Positions 9,334 through 18,143 of a stretch of 64,000 nt of DNA are shown here, one piece after another; the stretch's first letter is position 1, and each line of letters begins with the position of its first letter. The position numbers and the translations under genes are program-made. The DNA is from Mycolicibacterium sp. CR10 (GTDB taxonomy: Bacteria; Actinomycetota; Actinomycetes; Mycobacteriales; Mycobacteriaceae). The notes under the pieces were generated by a model, which did no database searches, was not told where the DNA came from, and saw only the letters and a program-made list of their open reading frames with translations. Where the stretch lies: contig NZ_STGE01000014.1 of NCBI RefSeq assembly GCF_005222675.1, positions 20,215 to 84,214 on the forward strand, given 5' to 3'.

Positions 9334-10506
9334 CTAGCCGGACGAAGCGTGTTCGATCAGGTTCACCAGCAGTTGCACCCCGATGCCCAGCGCACGCTCG
9401 TCGAGGTCGAATGTCGGCTGATGCAGATCCAACTGAGGCCACCGACCGTTCCACACCCCGAGCCGCGCCATCGCGCCCGGCACCTCTTCGAGGTACCAGG
9501 AGAAGTCTTCCCCGCCACCCGACTGCTGGGTGTCGGCCAGCACATCAGGGCCGATCGCCTCGATCGCGTGGGTGATGATGCGCGTGGACACCTCTTCGTT
9601 GACGACAGGCGGCACGCCGCGGCGATACTGCAGCACGTACTCGACGCCCAGCGGCGCCAGCAAGGACGAAATAGCTTCCTGCACAATAGCTTCCAGCGTC
9701 AGCCAGGCTTCGCGACTGGCCGTGCGGATGGTACCGGCGAGCGTGCCGATCTGCGGAATGGCGTTGGCGGCCACCCCGGCATTGACCGCGCCCCACACCA
9801 TCACGGTGCCGAAGCGCGGGTCGATGCGGCGCGACAGAATGCCGGGCACACCGGTGATCAGCGTGCCCAGCCCGTACACCAGATCACCTGTCAGATGCGG
9901 ACGCGACGTATGCCCACCGGGCGAATGCAGGGTCACCTCGATGTGGTCGGCGGCCGAGGTGATGGGGCCCGGCTTGACCGCGACCCGGCCCACCGCCAGA
10001 TGCGGATCGCAGTGCAGCGCATAGATCCGTGACACCCCGGTCAGCGCGCCCGCGGCGATCGCATCGATCGCGCCGCCCGGCATCAGTTCCTCCGCGGCCT
10101 GGAACAGCAACCGGACACCGACGGGCAGTTCGGGCGCCGACGCCAGCGCCAGTCCGGCGCCCAGCAGCACCGCGGTGTGCGCGTCGTGGCCGCAGGCGTG
10201 GGCGACGTTGGGCACCACCGACGTGTACGGCGCGCCGGTCCGCTCGGCCATCGGCAGCGCGTCCATGTCGGCGCGCAGGGCCACCCGCGGCCCGTGCTCC
10301 GGGCCGAAATCACAGGTCAGGCCCGTGCCGCCGGGCAGAACCTTGGGGTTGAGACCCGCGTCGGCGAGCAACGAGGCGACGAACTGCGTGGTCGCGAACT
10401 CCTGGCGCCCCAGTTCGGGGTGGGCGTGAATGTGACGGCGCCACCCGACGAGGTCGTCGTAGTGGGCGCCCAGCCACGCGTTGGCGATCTCCGGCAGCCC
10501 CGTCAC
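9334..10506 (-). CDS. amiA1: M20-family amidohydrolase AmiA1
   Basis: A 390-residue metal-dependent N-acyl amino acid amidohydrolase of peptidase family M20D. Visible metal-site motifs include ALRADMDALPM, AHACGHDAHTAVLLGA, and the C-terminal GGGEDFSWYLEEVPGA; the dimerisation domain lies between them. It corresponds in position and length to Rv3305c of M. tuberculosis. Its start overlaps the stop of the upstream paralogue amiB1 by 4 bp, so the pair forms one operon. The 3' end lies 3 bp from the end of the convergent transporter ATPase gene, leaving no room for a separate terminator. The physiological substrate is unknown. Confidence 0.92.
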   Translation of the reverse strand: MTGLPEIANAWLGAHYDDLVGWRRHIHAHPELGRQEFATTQFVASLLADAGLNPKVLPGGTGLTCDFGPEHGPRVALRADMDALPMAERTGAPYTSVVPNVAHACGHDAHTAVLLGAGLALASAPELPVGVRLLFQAAEELMPGGAIDAIAAGALTGVSRIYALHCDPHLAVGRVAVKPGPITSAADHIEVTLHSPGGHTSRPHLTGDLVYGLGTLITGVPGILSRRIDPRFGTVMVWGAVNAGVAANAIPQIGTLAGTIRTASREAWLTLEAIVQEAISSLLAPLGVEYVLQYRRGVPPVVNEEVSTRIITHAIEAIGPDVLADTQQSGGGEDFSWYLEEVPGAMARLGVWNGRWPQLDLHQPTFDLDERALGIGVQLLVNLIEHASSG

Positions 10507-11681
10507 GATGCCCGCCTCCGCTGATGCTCGAGCACCCTGTCGCGCTCGCTCGGGTTCTCGGCCAGCGCAACCACGGTGCGCGCCAGCATGATCGAGCCCT
10601 CGGTCACCGCGGTGTCCGCACTGTCACTGACCGCCGCGGCGGCAAACGCCGGCTGGTGGATGGACGCGCCGCCCGCCTCGATGCCGACGATCGGGTGGAT
10701 CCCCGGCATCACCTGCGTGACGTTGCCCATGTCGGTGCTGCCCAACGGCATCGACGCCTCGACGTCCTCCGGTATCGGCGTGCGCCCGAAGCGCACCATC
10801 TCGGCCCGCAGGGTCGAGGACAGCCAGGCATCGGGGAGCAATTCGGCGTAGGCGGGTGCGGTCTCGGTGACGACGTGCTCGCAGCCGGTGGCGACAGCGC
10901 CAGCCGCGAAACACCCTGTCATCCGAGATTCCAACTCGCGCAACGACTCCGAGTTCGTGGCGCGCATCGTGTAGCGCAGCTCGGTTCGCGCCGGGATGAC
11001 GTTGGCTGCCTGGCCGCCGTCGGTCACGATGCCGTGCATCATCTGCCCCGGCGCCAACTGTTGGCGCAGTAGGCCGATCGCGACCTGCGTGACCGTCACC
11101 GCGTCGGCGGCGTTGATCCCGAGATAGGGGGCGACGGCGGCGTGTGATTCCCGCCCGGTGTAGCGGACCGTCGCCTCCGACAGCGCCAGCGAGCGCCCCG
11201 CGGCGATGTCGATCGGCCCCGGATGCAGCATCACGGTGGCGGCGATGTCGTCGAACACCCCGGCGTCGAGCATCAGTACCTTGCCTCCGCCCGCCTCCTC
11301 GGCGGGGGTGCCCAGCAGCACCACCGTCAGGCCCAGTTCGTCGGCGACCTCGGCCAGCGCCAGCGCAGTGCCGACGCCCGACGCGGCGATGATGTTGTGC
11401 CCGCACGCGTGCCCGATCCCGGGCAGCGCGTCGTACTCCGCGCAGATGCCGATGACCAGCGGACCGCTGCCGAACACGGCGCGAAACGCGGTGTCCAGGC
11501 CCGCCGGCGCTGTGGTGATCTCGAACCCACGCTCGGCCACCAGGGCCTGCGTCTTGGCGCAGCTGCGGTGCTCAGCGAAGGCGAGTTCGGGCTCGGCGTG
11601 AATCGAGTGGGACAGCTCGATCAGGTCGCTGCGGCGTCGACGCACTGCGTCTTCGACGCACGTCGACGCGGCGGTGGGCAT
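10503..11681 (-). CDS. amiB1: M20-family amidohydrolase AmiB1
   Basis: A 392-residue paralogue of AmiA1 in peptidase family M20D. Motifs seen are [22 protein letters not shown] with the metal ligands, the EE pair in [10 protein letters not shown], and [19 protein letters not shown] near the C-terminus. It matches Rv3306c in order and size. It is the first gene of the amiB1-amiA1 operon and is divergent from punA, with a 57-bp gap between the two starts. Sequence similarity to amidobenzoyl-glutamate and hippurate hydrolases is typical of the family, and the real substrate cannot be read from the sequence. Confidence 0.92.
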   Translation of the reverse strand: MPTAASTCVEDAVRRRRSDLIELSHSIHAEPELAFAEHRSCAKTQALVAERGFEITTAPAGLDTAFRAVFGSGPLVIGICAEYDALPGIGHACGHNIIAASGVGTALALAEVADELGLTVVLLGTPAEEAGGGKVLMLDAGVFDDIAATVMLHPGPIDIAAGRSLALSEATVRYTGRESHAAVAPYLGINAADAVTVTQVAIGLLRQQLAPGQMMHGIVTDGGQAANVIPARTELRYTMRATNSESLRELESRMTGCFAAGAVATGCEHVVTETAPAYAELLPDAWLSSTLRAEMVRFGRTPIPEDVEASMPLGSTDMGNVTQVMPGIHPIVGIEAGGASIHQPAFAAAAVSDSADTAVTEGSIMLARTVVALAENPSERDRVLEHQRRRAS

Positions 11682-11738
11682 GGAGGCAGTATCTCACTGC
11701 CCGTGATGCGGTCCGACCGACGCCTTAAGCTGCCCACC

Positions 11739-12542
11739 GTGGAAGACCCAGCAGAACCCGCGGCAGCCGCCCGGCAGGCCGCGGCAGCCCTGGCCGAACG
11801 CACCGGCGTCGACGCACACGACGTCGCCGTGGTGCTCGGATCCGGATGGGCGCCCGCGGCCGCGGCACTCGGCGACCCCGGCGCCGTCGTCCCCATGGCG
11901 GACCTGCCCGGCTTCACGCCACCCCGCGCCGAGGGGCACGGCGGCCAGGCCCTGTCGCTGCGGATCGGTGCCCATCGGGTGCTGGTGCTGCTGGGCCGGA
12001 TCCACGCCTACGAGGGACACGACCTGCGCCACGTGGTGCATCCGGTGCGGACGGCCTGCGCGGCGGGCGCGCACACCGTGGTGCTGACCAACGCCGCGGG
12101 CGGCCTGCGCTCCGAATATTCGGTCGGCCAGCCCGTCCTGATCAGCGACCACCTCAACCTGACGGCACGCTCCCCGCTGGTCGGCGCCCAGTTCGTGGAC
12201 CTCGTCGACGCCTACTCGCCGCGGCTGCGGGCCATCGCGCGGGAGATCGACCCGACGCTGGCCGACGGCGTTTACGCGGGCCTGCCGGGTCCGCACTACG
12301 AGACCCCGGCCGAGATCCGGATGCTGCGCACGCTGGGAGCCGATCTGGTCGGGATGTCGACGGTGCACGAGACGATCGCCGCCCGGGAGGCCGGCGCGCA
12401 GGTGCTGGGAGTTTCGTTGGTGACGAACCTGGCGGCCGGGATGACCGGGGCGCCGCTCAGCCACGACGAAGTGCTCGAGGCGGGCCGTCAGTCGGCGACC
12501 CGGATGGGCTCTCTGCTCTCTTCCGTGATCGAGCGGGTCTGA
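11739..12542 (+). CDS. punA: Purine nucleoside phosphorylase
   Basis: A trimeric-class PNP that cleaves guanosine and inosine with phosphate in purine salvage. The 267-residue product begins [10 protein letters not shown] and contains VVLGSGW, the phosphate/purine motif block [17 protein letters not shown], and the long conserved segments [26 protein letters not shown] and [15 protein letters not shown] 11739 is chosen because it matches the length of M. tuberculosis PNP (Rv3307, 268 residues); an in-frame ATG at 11706 would add 11 residues. The last 55 bp overlap the 3' end of the convergent abrB-type gene. Confidence 0.96.
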   Translation: MEDPAEPAAAARQAAAALAERTGVDAHDVAVVLGSGWAPAAAALGDPGAVVPMADLPGFTPPRAEGHGGQALSLRIGAHRVLVLLGRIHAYEGHDLRHVVHPVRTACAAGAHTVVLTNAAGGLRSEYSVGQPVLISDHLNLTARSPLVGAQFVDLVDAYSPRLRAIAREIDPTLADGVYAGLPGPHYETPAEIRMLRTLGADLVGMSTVHETIAAREAGAQVLGVSLVTNLAAGMTGAPLSHDEVLEAGRQSATRMGSLLSSVIERV

Positions 12543-13612
12543 TCCGGGGTCAGCTTGCGACTGGCCCACACCACGACCCGCGCCAGCAGCGGCGCCGCGA
12601 ACAGCATCAGCAGGATCCGCACCACCTGGGCCGCGATGATGAACGTGACGTTGGACCCGGTCTCGACCGCGGTGGCCAGCACCGCGTACACCCCGCCGGG
12701 ACTGGTCGCGAGGTAACCCTCCAGCGGACTCAGTCCGGTGACGTGCGCCAGCAGCACCCCCAGGCCCGCAGTCGCGACACCGAGGACCACGATGAGCGCG
12801 ATCGCGGCGGGCAGCAGGCGGCCGACAGCGCGCAGCGAGTCACGGGTGAAGGCCAGCCCCGCCTGCCAGCCGATCAGCATGTAGCCCGCCTGCACCAGGA
12901 GCACCGGCACCGACAGACCGAAGGACAGGCCGCTGATCTCCAGCACGACCGTCAGCGCCAGGGGCCCGAGCAGTCCGGCGCCGGGCAGGCGGATCAGCCG
13001 TCCGGCGGTCGCGCCGACCAGGACCAGCGCGATCAACATGCCGAGACTGAGATACCAAGGGGCCGTGTCGGTTTGAGCGGTGGCGGTGGCGCTGTGGGTC
13101 TTGTCCGCATGGTAGATCAGCGTGACGACGACGGGCATGGACGCGGTGACCAGGCCCACCCTCAGATATTGCACGACGGCGACGACGCGGTCGTCACCGC
13201 CGAGTTCGCGGGCGATGGCCACCAGGCCGGACGCGCCGCCGGCCACCAGGGCCAGCGAACCGGTCAGCGGGGTGACGTCACGGTGCAGCCCGAGCAGGAC
13301 CCCGGCGATGACGCTGAGGAGCAGCGTCGCGACGGCGATGCCGACAACGATCGGCCAGTCACCACCCAGTGAGTTGAGGGCGTCCTCGTGGACCATCGTG
13401 CCGATGTACACGCCGAGCACACCCTGGGCGGCGACACCCAGCCTCCTCGGGACGCGCTCGGGCCCGACCGACATCAGCGCCAGGACCATGCCGACGACCA
13501 GTGCGGCGAATAGTGCCGCCGAGGGGACGCCGATCAGAGTCAGCGGGACGGTGACCGCGGCCGTCGCCGCCAGCAGCCCTGCCCACCTGGGTATCTGTCG
13601 TATCCACTTCAT
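12488..13612 (-). CDS. AbrB-family membrane protein (PF05145-like)
   Basis: A 374-residue, strongly hydrophobic protein with about ten transmembrane segments. It resembles the AbrB/AbrB_dup family, once named putative ammonia monooxygenase. The two-fold architecture is visible: [19 protein letters not shown] in the first half and [20 protein letters not shown] in the second, each followed by repeated helices. The C-terminus is charged. The family is not the DNA-binding AbrB of Bacillus, and its substrate is unknown. The gene is divergent from a MarR regulator, which makes it a probable regulated exporter or importer. Its 3' end overlaps punA by 55 bp in antisense. Confidence 0.85.
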   Translation of the reverse strand: MKWIRQIPRWAGLLAATAAVTVPLTLIGVPSAALFAALVVGMVLALMSVGPERVPRRLGVAAQGVLGVYIGTMVHEDALNSLGGDWPIVVGIAVATLLLSVIAGVLLGLHRDVTPLTGSLALVAGGASGLVAIARELGGDDRVVAVVQYLRVGLVTASMPVVVTLIYHADKTHSATATAQTDTAPWYLSLGMLIALVLVGATAGRLIRLPGAGLLGPLALTVVLEISGLSFGLSVPVLLVQAGYMLIGWQAGLAFTRDSLRAVGRLLPAAIALIVVLGVATAGLGVLLAHVTGLSPLEGYLATSPGGVYAVLATAVETGSNVTFIIAAQVVRILLMLFAAPLLARVVVWASRKLTPDQTRSITEESREPIRVAD

Positions 13613-13703
13613 GCTTATTCAAAGTATGCTCTTGCTAAATCATGATCGCAACACGGCTATTCTGCACGTGACCTGATATCGATACCAAGGTATAACTTGG
13701 TAT
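13613..13703. promoter_or_regulatory. MarR/abrB divergent promoter with 22-bp palindromic operator
   Basis: The 91-bp gap ends in an inverted repeat, ATACCAAG (13682-13689) and CTTGGTAT (13696-13703), with a 6-bp spacer. The right arm directly abuts the MarR ATG at 13704. Within the spacer and arm, TATAAC (13691-13696) is correctly placed to be a -10 element for a transcript starting at the ATG itself, so the marR mRNA is probably leaderless. A MarR dimer bound here would cover its own -10 and start codon and could also affect the leftward gene. Autoregulation is inferred. Confidence 0.65.
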
Positions 13704-14135
13704 ATGGATTCCTCGGCCGGAACAGAGCTCCGCGAGTCGGTGATGGCGGTTGCCCGGCAGATGCGCAGGCATCGCCCCGACAACGGGCTGACCCTGAGCC
13801 AGATGCAGCTGCTCGGCGAGATCAGCCGCGCCGGTGTCACCACGCCGGCCGAACTCGGCGCCCTCATGCACGTCAAGGTCCAGTCGCTGACCGATTCGCT
13901 GAACGAGCTGGTGACCCGCGAGCTGATCGCCCGCAGGCCCGACGACACCGACCGCCGCCGCCAGCTCGTCGAGATCACTGCCGGCGGCGCAGCCCTGCTG
14001 GCGGCCGACCGCGCCGAACGCGACGAGTGGCTGCACGACACCATGCGCGACACGCTGTCGACGCTGGAGGTCGACCTGCTGATGCTGGTGGCCCCCATCC
14101 TGCGCAAGCTCGCCGACGCGGACTCGGCGCGCTGA
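13704..14135 (+). CDS. MarR-family transcriptional regulator
   Basis: A 143-residue winged-helix regulator. The recognition region is SRAGVTTPAELGALMHVKVQSLTDSLNELV, followed by the wing RRPDDTDRRRQLVEIT, both characteristic of MarR proteins; hydrophobic helices at both ends form the dimer interface. No Shine-Dalgarno sequence precedes the ATG; instead a palindromic operator and a possible -10 end at the start codon. It probably represses itself and the divergent AbrB-type membrane protein. pmmB follows 42 bp downstream on the same strand and could be read from the same promoter. No effector can be deduced. Confidence 0.9.
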   Translation: MDSSAGTELRESVMAVARQMRRHRPDNGLTLSQMQLLGEISRAGVTTPAELGALMHVKVQSLTDSLNELVTRELIARRPDDTDRRRQLVEITAGGAALLAADRAERDEWLHDTMRDTLSTLEVDLLMLVAPILRKLADADSAR

Positions 14136-14177
14136 GGCCTGTTTGCGCGCCCGATTCGCCTCTGATGGGGTGTAGCG

Positions 14178-15776
14178 ATGGGTGAGCTGGCAGCGGCGGT
14201 GGCCGAGTGGATCGCTCACGACCCGGATCCGGACGCCGCGGCTGAACTGGCGGCCTGCAGCGAGGACGAGTTGCAGGACCGCTTCGCCCGGCCGTTGACG
14301 TTCGGCACCGCGGGGCTTCGGGGTCCGCTGCGTGCCGGGCCCAACGGGATGAACCTCGCCGTGGTGTTGTGTGCCACCTGGGCGGTGGCCAAGGTCCTCG
14401 CCGACCGGGGGCTGGCCGGGTCCGAGGTCGTCGTCGGCTACGACGCCAGGCACCGCTCCGCCGAGTTCGGCCGCGCCGTAGCCGAAGTCTTTGCCGTCCA
14501 GGGGTTTTCCGTCACGCTCATGTCCTGGCCGGTGCCCACGCCCGCCGTGGCGTACGCGGTGCGCAGCATGGGCGCCGCCACGGGCGTGCAGATCACCGCG
14601 TCGCACAACCCCGCCTCCGACAACGGCTACAAGGTGTACTTCTCCGGCGGCCTGCAGATCGTCGCCCCGACCGACCGCGACATCGAGAACGCCATCGCGA
14701 TCGCCCCGCCCGCCGACGAGATCCCCAGGGCGCCCGTCGAACCCGCCGGTGCCAGCCAGGTGCGCGACTACATCGAACGGGCCGCCACCGTCCGGCGCAC
14801 CGTCGGCTCCGCACGCGTCGCGCTGACCGCCATGCACGGCGTCGGCGGTGAGTTCGCCCTCGATGCGTTGGCGCTGGCCGGATTCAGCGACGTGCACGTC
14901 GTCGACAGTCAGTTTGCTCCCGACCCGGATTTCCCGACGGTGGCCTTCCCGAACCCGGAGGAGCCGGGCGCCGTGGACGAACTGCTGGCGCTGGCCGCGG
15001 GCGTCGACGCCGAGATCGCCGTCGCCCTGGATCCCGACGCCGACCGCTGCGCCGTGGGGATTCCGACCCCCTCGGGTTGGCGGATGCTGTCGGGAGACGA
15101 AACCGGTTGGCTCCTCGGCGATTACCTCCTCGCCGGCGCTGATCCCGCAACGGCCGTGGTCGCCAGCACCGTGGTGTCGTCGCGGATGCTGGCGCGCATC
15201 GCCGAGGCTTACGGCGCGCGTCACGTCGAAACGCTGACCGGGTTCAAGTGGCTGGCCCGCGCCGACGAAGGGCTCGACGGGACACTGCTGTACGCCTACG
15301 AAGAAGCTATCGGGCACTGCGTGGATCCCGTTGCGGTCCGCGACAAGGACGGCATCAGTGCGGCGGTGTTGGCGTGCGACCTCGTCGTCGCATTGCGTGC
15401 TCAGGGGCGCACGGTGCTCGACGCCCTCGACGAACTGGCCCGCCGGCACGGCGTGCACACCACCACCGCGGTCACCCGGCGCGTCGACTCCCCCGAGGCG
15501 GCGGCGGCGCTGATGGCGCGGCTGCGCTCCGCTCCACCCGATCGGCTGGCAGGCTACGCCGTCACCGTGACCGACCTGGCGCCGCACACCGATGCCCTCG
15601 TCTACTCCGGCGGAGACGACACCACGTCGGTGCGGGTGGTGACGCGCCCGTCAGGGACCGAGCCGAAGTTGAAGTCCTACATCGAGATTCGATGCTCGGG
15701 CGAGCTGGCGACTGCCCGCGCCCGTGCACAACGCATGCAGGACGCTGTCGCGGCGGCCATCGCCGAGTGGGACTAG
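14178..15776 (+). CDS. pmmB: Phosphomannomutase/phosphoglucomutase
   Basis: A 532-residue alpha-D-phosphohexomutase interconverting hexose 1- and 6-phosphates. The four family elements are present: the phosphoserine loop TASHNP (Ser142 is the phosphorylated residue), the metal loop ALDPDADRC, a sugar-binding loop (LYAYEEAIGHCVDP), and the phosphate-binding loop TRPSGTEPK near the C-terminus. Length and position match Rv3308 (PmmB). It may be the step that feeds galactose-derived hexose phosphate into glycolysis or mannose donors, although substrate preference cannot be told from sequence. A 61-bp palindrome lies 38 bp after the stop, between this gene and the convergent upp. Confidence 0.95.
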   Translation: MGELAAAVAEWIAHDPDPDAAAELAACSEDELQDRFARPLTFGTAGLRGPLRAGPNGMNLAVVLCATWAVAKVLADRGLAGSEVVVGYDARHRSAEFGRAVAEVFAVQGFSVTLMSWPVPTPAVAYAVRSMGAATGVQITASHNPASDNGYKVYFSGGLQIVAPTDRDIENAIAIAPPADEIPRAPVEPAGASQVRDYIERAATVRRTVGSARVALTAMHGVGGEFALDALALAGFSDVHVVDSQFAPDPDFPTVAFPNPEEPGAVDELLALAAGVDAEIAVALDPDADRCAVGIPTPSGWRMLSGDETGWLLGDYLLAGADPATAVVASTVVSSRMLARIAEAYGARHVETLTGFKWLARADEGLDGTLLYAYEEAIGHCVDPVAVRDKDGISAAVLACDLVVALRAQGRTVLDALDELARRHGVHTTTAVTRRVDSPEAAAALMARLRSAPPDRLAGYAVTVTDLAPHTDALVYSGGDDTTSVRVVTRPSGTEPKLKSYIEIRCSGELATARARAQRMQDAVAAAIAEWD

Positions 15777-15814
15777 CCGGGTCCGCGCCGCTGGGCCCGC
15801 GCCGCTGGGCCCGC

Positions 15815-15875
15815 GCCGAAATGGCATTCCGGCAGCGATGCTCTCGCACTTTTCCTGCTGGAATGCCATTTCGGC
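15815..15875. repeat. 61-bp dispersed palindrome, copy 1 (between convergent pmmB and upp)
   Basis: The arms at 15815-15835 and 15855-15875 are 21 bp long and complementary except for one mismatch, with a 19-nt loop. The arm core is GCCGAAATGGCATTCC. It sits 38 bp past the pmmB stop and 5 bp before the end of upp, so RNA from either strand would fold into a hairpin. It could act as a bidirectional terminator, but there is no clear U-tract. Confidence 0.9.
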
Positions 15876-15880
15876 GGTGG

Positions 15881-16504
15881 TTAGCGGGGGCCGAACTGAC
15901 GGTCGCCGGCGTCGCCGAGCCCCGGCACGATGTAGGCGATGTCGTTGAGTCCGGAATCGATTGTCGCCGTGAACAATCTGATCTCCGGTGCCACTTTCTC
16001 CAGTGCTGCAACACCTTCCGGTGCAACGACAACGCAGATAACAGTGACGTCGACGGCGTTGCGCTCGTAGAGCAGCTCGAGGGTGTGCACCATCGACCCC
16101 CCGGTGGCCAGCATCGGGTCCAGCACGATCACCGGCTGCGTGCTCAGGTCATCGGGTAACGACTCCAAGTAGGGAGTGGGCTGGTGGGTCTGCTCGTTTC
16201 GGGCGACACCGACGAAACCGACCTTGGCCTCCGGGATGAGCGCGTGCGCCTGATCGACCATGCCCAGCCCGGCACGCAGCACCGGAACCAGCAGCGGCGG
16301 GTTCGCCAGCTTCGTGCCTGCGGTCTCGGCCAGCGGGGTGCGCACCGACACCGTGTCGACCGCCAACTCTCGAGTGGCCTCGTAGACCAGCATCAGGGTG
16401 AGGTCCCGCAGCGCGGCCCGGAAACCCGCGTTGTCGGTGCGCTCGTCGCGCAGGGTGGTCAGCCGCGCCGCGGCCAGTGGGTGGTCGACAACGCGCACAT
16501 CCAT
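15881..16504 (-). CDS. upp: Uracil phosphoribosyltransferase
   Basis: Upp salvages uracil to UMP using PRPP. The 207-residue protein has the PRPP-binding loop [11 protein letters not shown] at residues 126-136, the conserved [13 protein letters not shown] segment, and the uracil-binding C-terminal motif [21 protein letters not shown]. The ATG at 16504 is used; the longer open frame upstream is antisense to the NlpC/P60 gene. It corresponds to Rv3309c. With punA, add, deoA and cdd it makes this part of the window rich in nucleobase salvage. Confidence 0.96.
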   Translation of the reverse strand: MDVRVVDHPLAAARLTTLRDERTDNAGFRAALRDLTLMLVYEATRELAVDTVSVRTPLAETAGTKLANPPLLVPVLRAGLGMVDQAHALIPEAKVGFVGVARNEQTHQPTPYLESLPDDLSTQPVIVLDPMLATGGSMVHTLELLYERNAVDVTVICVVVAPEGVAALEKVAPEIRLFTATIDSGLNDIAYIVPGLGDAGDRQFGPR

Positions 16505-16555
16505 GGATCCCGACCCTAGTGGGAACCGTCCGGTGTTTCCCGGCGTCCTAAAGCT

Positions 16556-16861
16556 ATGTTCGCGCGTTTGTCTGCAGACACCGACCTCCTCCGCGCCTAC
16601 GGATCGGCCTCGTCGGCCCACTCGGCCGACCTGCAAACGGCCGCCGCACGCCTGAGTGCACTGAGTGCGCCGGCCTCGATGTTCGGCCCGGTCGGCGCCC
16701 GGTTTCTGGCGGCGCTCACCCGAGCGGTCGAGGGCGAGGCCCGTGCCGTCACCGATCTGCGCGACTCGCTCGCGGCGGCGCATCTGGCCGCGCACGACTC
16801 CGCGCAGGCCTACGAGAGCGCCGACGCGAGTGCCGGGACGCGACTGCCGGGGACCTGGTGA
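16556..16861 (+). CDS. Small EspC-like (ESX secretion-associated) protein
   Basis: A 101-residue Ala-rich, helical protein without a signal peptide. Its pattern ([20 protein letters not shown], then [26 protein letters not shown], then [24 protein letters not shown]) resembles the EspC/type VII secretion target family: two amphipathic helices joined by a short turn, and a C-terminal YxxxD (YESAD). It overlaps the start of a leaderless-signal NlpC/P60 hydrolase gene, suggesting co-export of the two by an ESX system. No ESX core genes are in the window, so the secretion route is inferred. Confidence 0.7.
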   Translation: MFARLSADTDLLRAYGSASSAHSADLQTAAARLSALSAPASMFGPVGARFLAALTRAVEGEARAVTDLRDSLAAAHLAAHDSAQAYESADASAGTRLPGTW

Positions 16862-17964
16862 TGCCCGGTCCGCTGGTGACGGCGTTGGCGGCGCCGATCC
16901 GGGAGATTCAGGCGCTTGTCGGCCCTGGATGGTCGGGGGATCCCGGCGCGGACCCGGTCGCGGTGCTGGCCGGGGTGAGCACCATGCTGTCCGACGTCGC
17001 GGCGGCGACCGGCAGCGCATGGAGCGCCACCGGAGCGGGATGGTCGGGCGCAGGAGCCGACGCCGCGGCAGACTTCGCCACGACGACGGCCGCGGCGATC
17101 GACGGCGCCGCCGAACGCGCGGGCAGCCTGGGCGCCACGGCCGAGGGTGCGGCCGCAGCGGTGGCGCGGGCACACCGACGCCTGCAGTCGATCGTCGACG
17201 AGTTCGAGGCCAAGGCCGCCGCGCTGGAACCCCGGCTCGACTCGCCGGGGGTCGCCGAGGAACTGCTGGCCGAGGCACGAAGGTCGCTGGCGGAGGCGGT
17301 CGCGGTTGTCGAGGAGTTGCGTGCCGAACTGGACGGGCACGCGGCCGCGTTGGACAGCCGGCCCGCGTCGCCGGCCGCTACGGTGCCCGCGGGCTACAGC
17401 GGCGCGAGCCCGACGGGCATGGGGTCGGGGCTCGGGGGCGGAGCACCCATGGGATCCGGGGGCGGCTTGGGCAGCCCGGGCGGATTCGGCTCCGGCGGTG
17501 GCTTCGGGGACCTGGCTGAACTCGTCCGCCCCGACATCGCCGAGACGCCCGACGCGGCGATGTTCGGTGACGGCGTGGCGGTGCGGTTGCCCGACGGCAC
17601 GGTTGTGATGGCGCCCAACGCCGTCGCCGCCAGCGCCGTGCGGCACGCACTGACGCAGCTGGGGGTGCCCTACCAATGGGGTGGCACCAGCCCGGGCGTC
17701 GGACTGGACTGCAGTGGTCTGACGCAGTGGGCATACAGCGAAGCGGGACTGAACATTCCACGGTTGGCGCAGGAACAGGACATCGGCGCCTCCGTCGCTC
17801 CGGGCGCGTTACTGCCCGGCGATCTCGCGGTCTGGGACGGCCACGTCGCGATGGTCGTCGGCGATGGCACGATGATCGAGGCGGGTGACCCGGTGAAGCT
17901 GTCCCCGATCAGGACCGCCAACGCCGGACAGGGTTTTCAGGGTTTCTGGAGGCCGACCGCATAG
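16861..17964 (+). CDS. NlpC/P60 cell-wall hydrolase with WXG-like N-terminal domain
   Basis: A 367-residue protein. Residues 1-180 are helical and Ala-rich, with a W-S-G turn in [16 protein letters not shown], like WXG100/ESX substrates. A Gly/Pro-rich linker (about 180-220) follows. The C-terminal NlpC/P60 domain has the catalytic Cys284 ([12 protein letters not shown]) and His328 (DGHVAMVV), predicting D-Glu-mDAP endopeptidase activity on peptidoglycan. There is no Sec or Tat signal peptide, so export probably uses the type VII pathway with the EspC-like partner encoded just upstream. The ATG at 16861 overlaps the partner's stop; GTG 16858 is an alternative start. Confidence 0.85.
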   Translation: MPGPLVTALAAPIREIQALVGPGWSGDPGADPVAVLAGVSTMLSDVAAATGSAWSATGAGWSGAGADAAADFATTTAAAIDGAAERAGSLGATAEGAAAAVARAHRRLQSIVDEFEAKAAALEPRLDSPGVAEELLAEARRSLAEAVAVVEELRAELDGHAAALDSRPASPAATVPAGYSGASPTGMGSGLGGGAPMGSGGGLGSPGGFGSGGGFGDLAELVRPDIAETPDAAMFGDGVAVRLPDGTVVMAPNAVAASAVRHALTQLGVPYQWGGTSPGVGLDCSGLTQWAYSEAGLNIPRLAQEQDIGASVAPGALLPGDLAVWDGHVAMVVGDGTMIEAGDPVKLSPIRTANAGQGFQGFWRPTA

Positions 17965-18143
17965 TGGCACCGGCTGCGGTCCAATGTGCCGTTAAGGCGT
18001 CGCACAAGGCAGAGATGTTGCTACTCTCCGACGGCACAGTTAATTTGCTGTCGCTTAGCGAGTGACGCGATCGGGCTGGCAACGACCGAAACTTTACTGA
18101 CCCTGGTTTCGCGGGGGACCTCTGGGTCGTGGAGGACGCAGAC

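Noticed and set aside
13635..15587. 650-codon open frame on the minus strand opposite marR and pmmB
   Set aside because: It is antisense to two clearly conserved genes, and its translation is low-complexity His/Gln/Gly/Arg-rich, as expected of a shadow frame in GC-rich DNA.
15815..15875. Palindrome read as an ordinary Rho-independent terminator
   Set aside because: No U-tract follows the stem, and the same sequence recurs at six other loci, so a repeat family explains it better. A terminator role is still possible.
16505..17000. Search for sapM, expected after upp from M. tuberculosis order
   Set aside because: No phosphatase-like frame is present; the genes found are the EspC-like and NlpC/P60 pair.
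15881..17278. 465-residue fusion of upp with an N-terminal extension
   Set aside because: The extra 258 residues are antisense to the EspC-like and NlpC/P60 genes; Upp has its normal length from ATG 16504.
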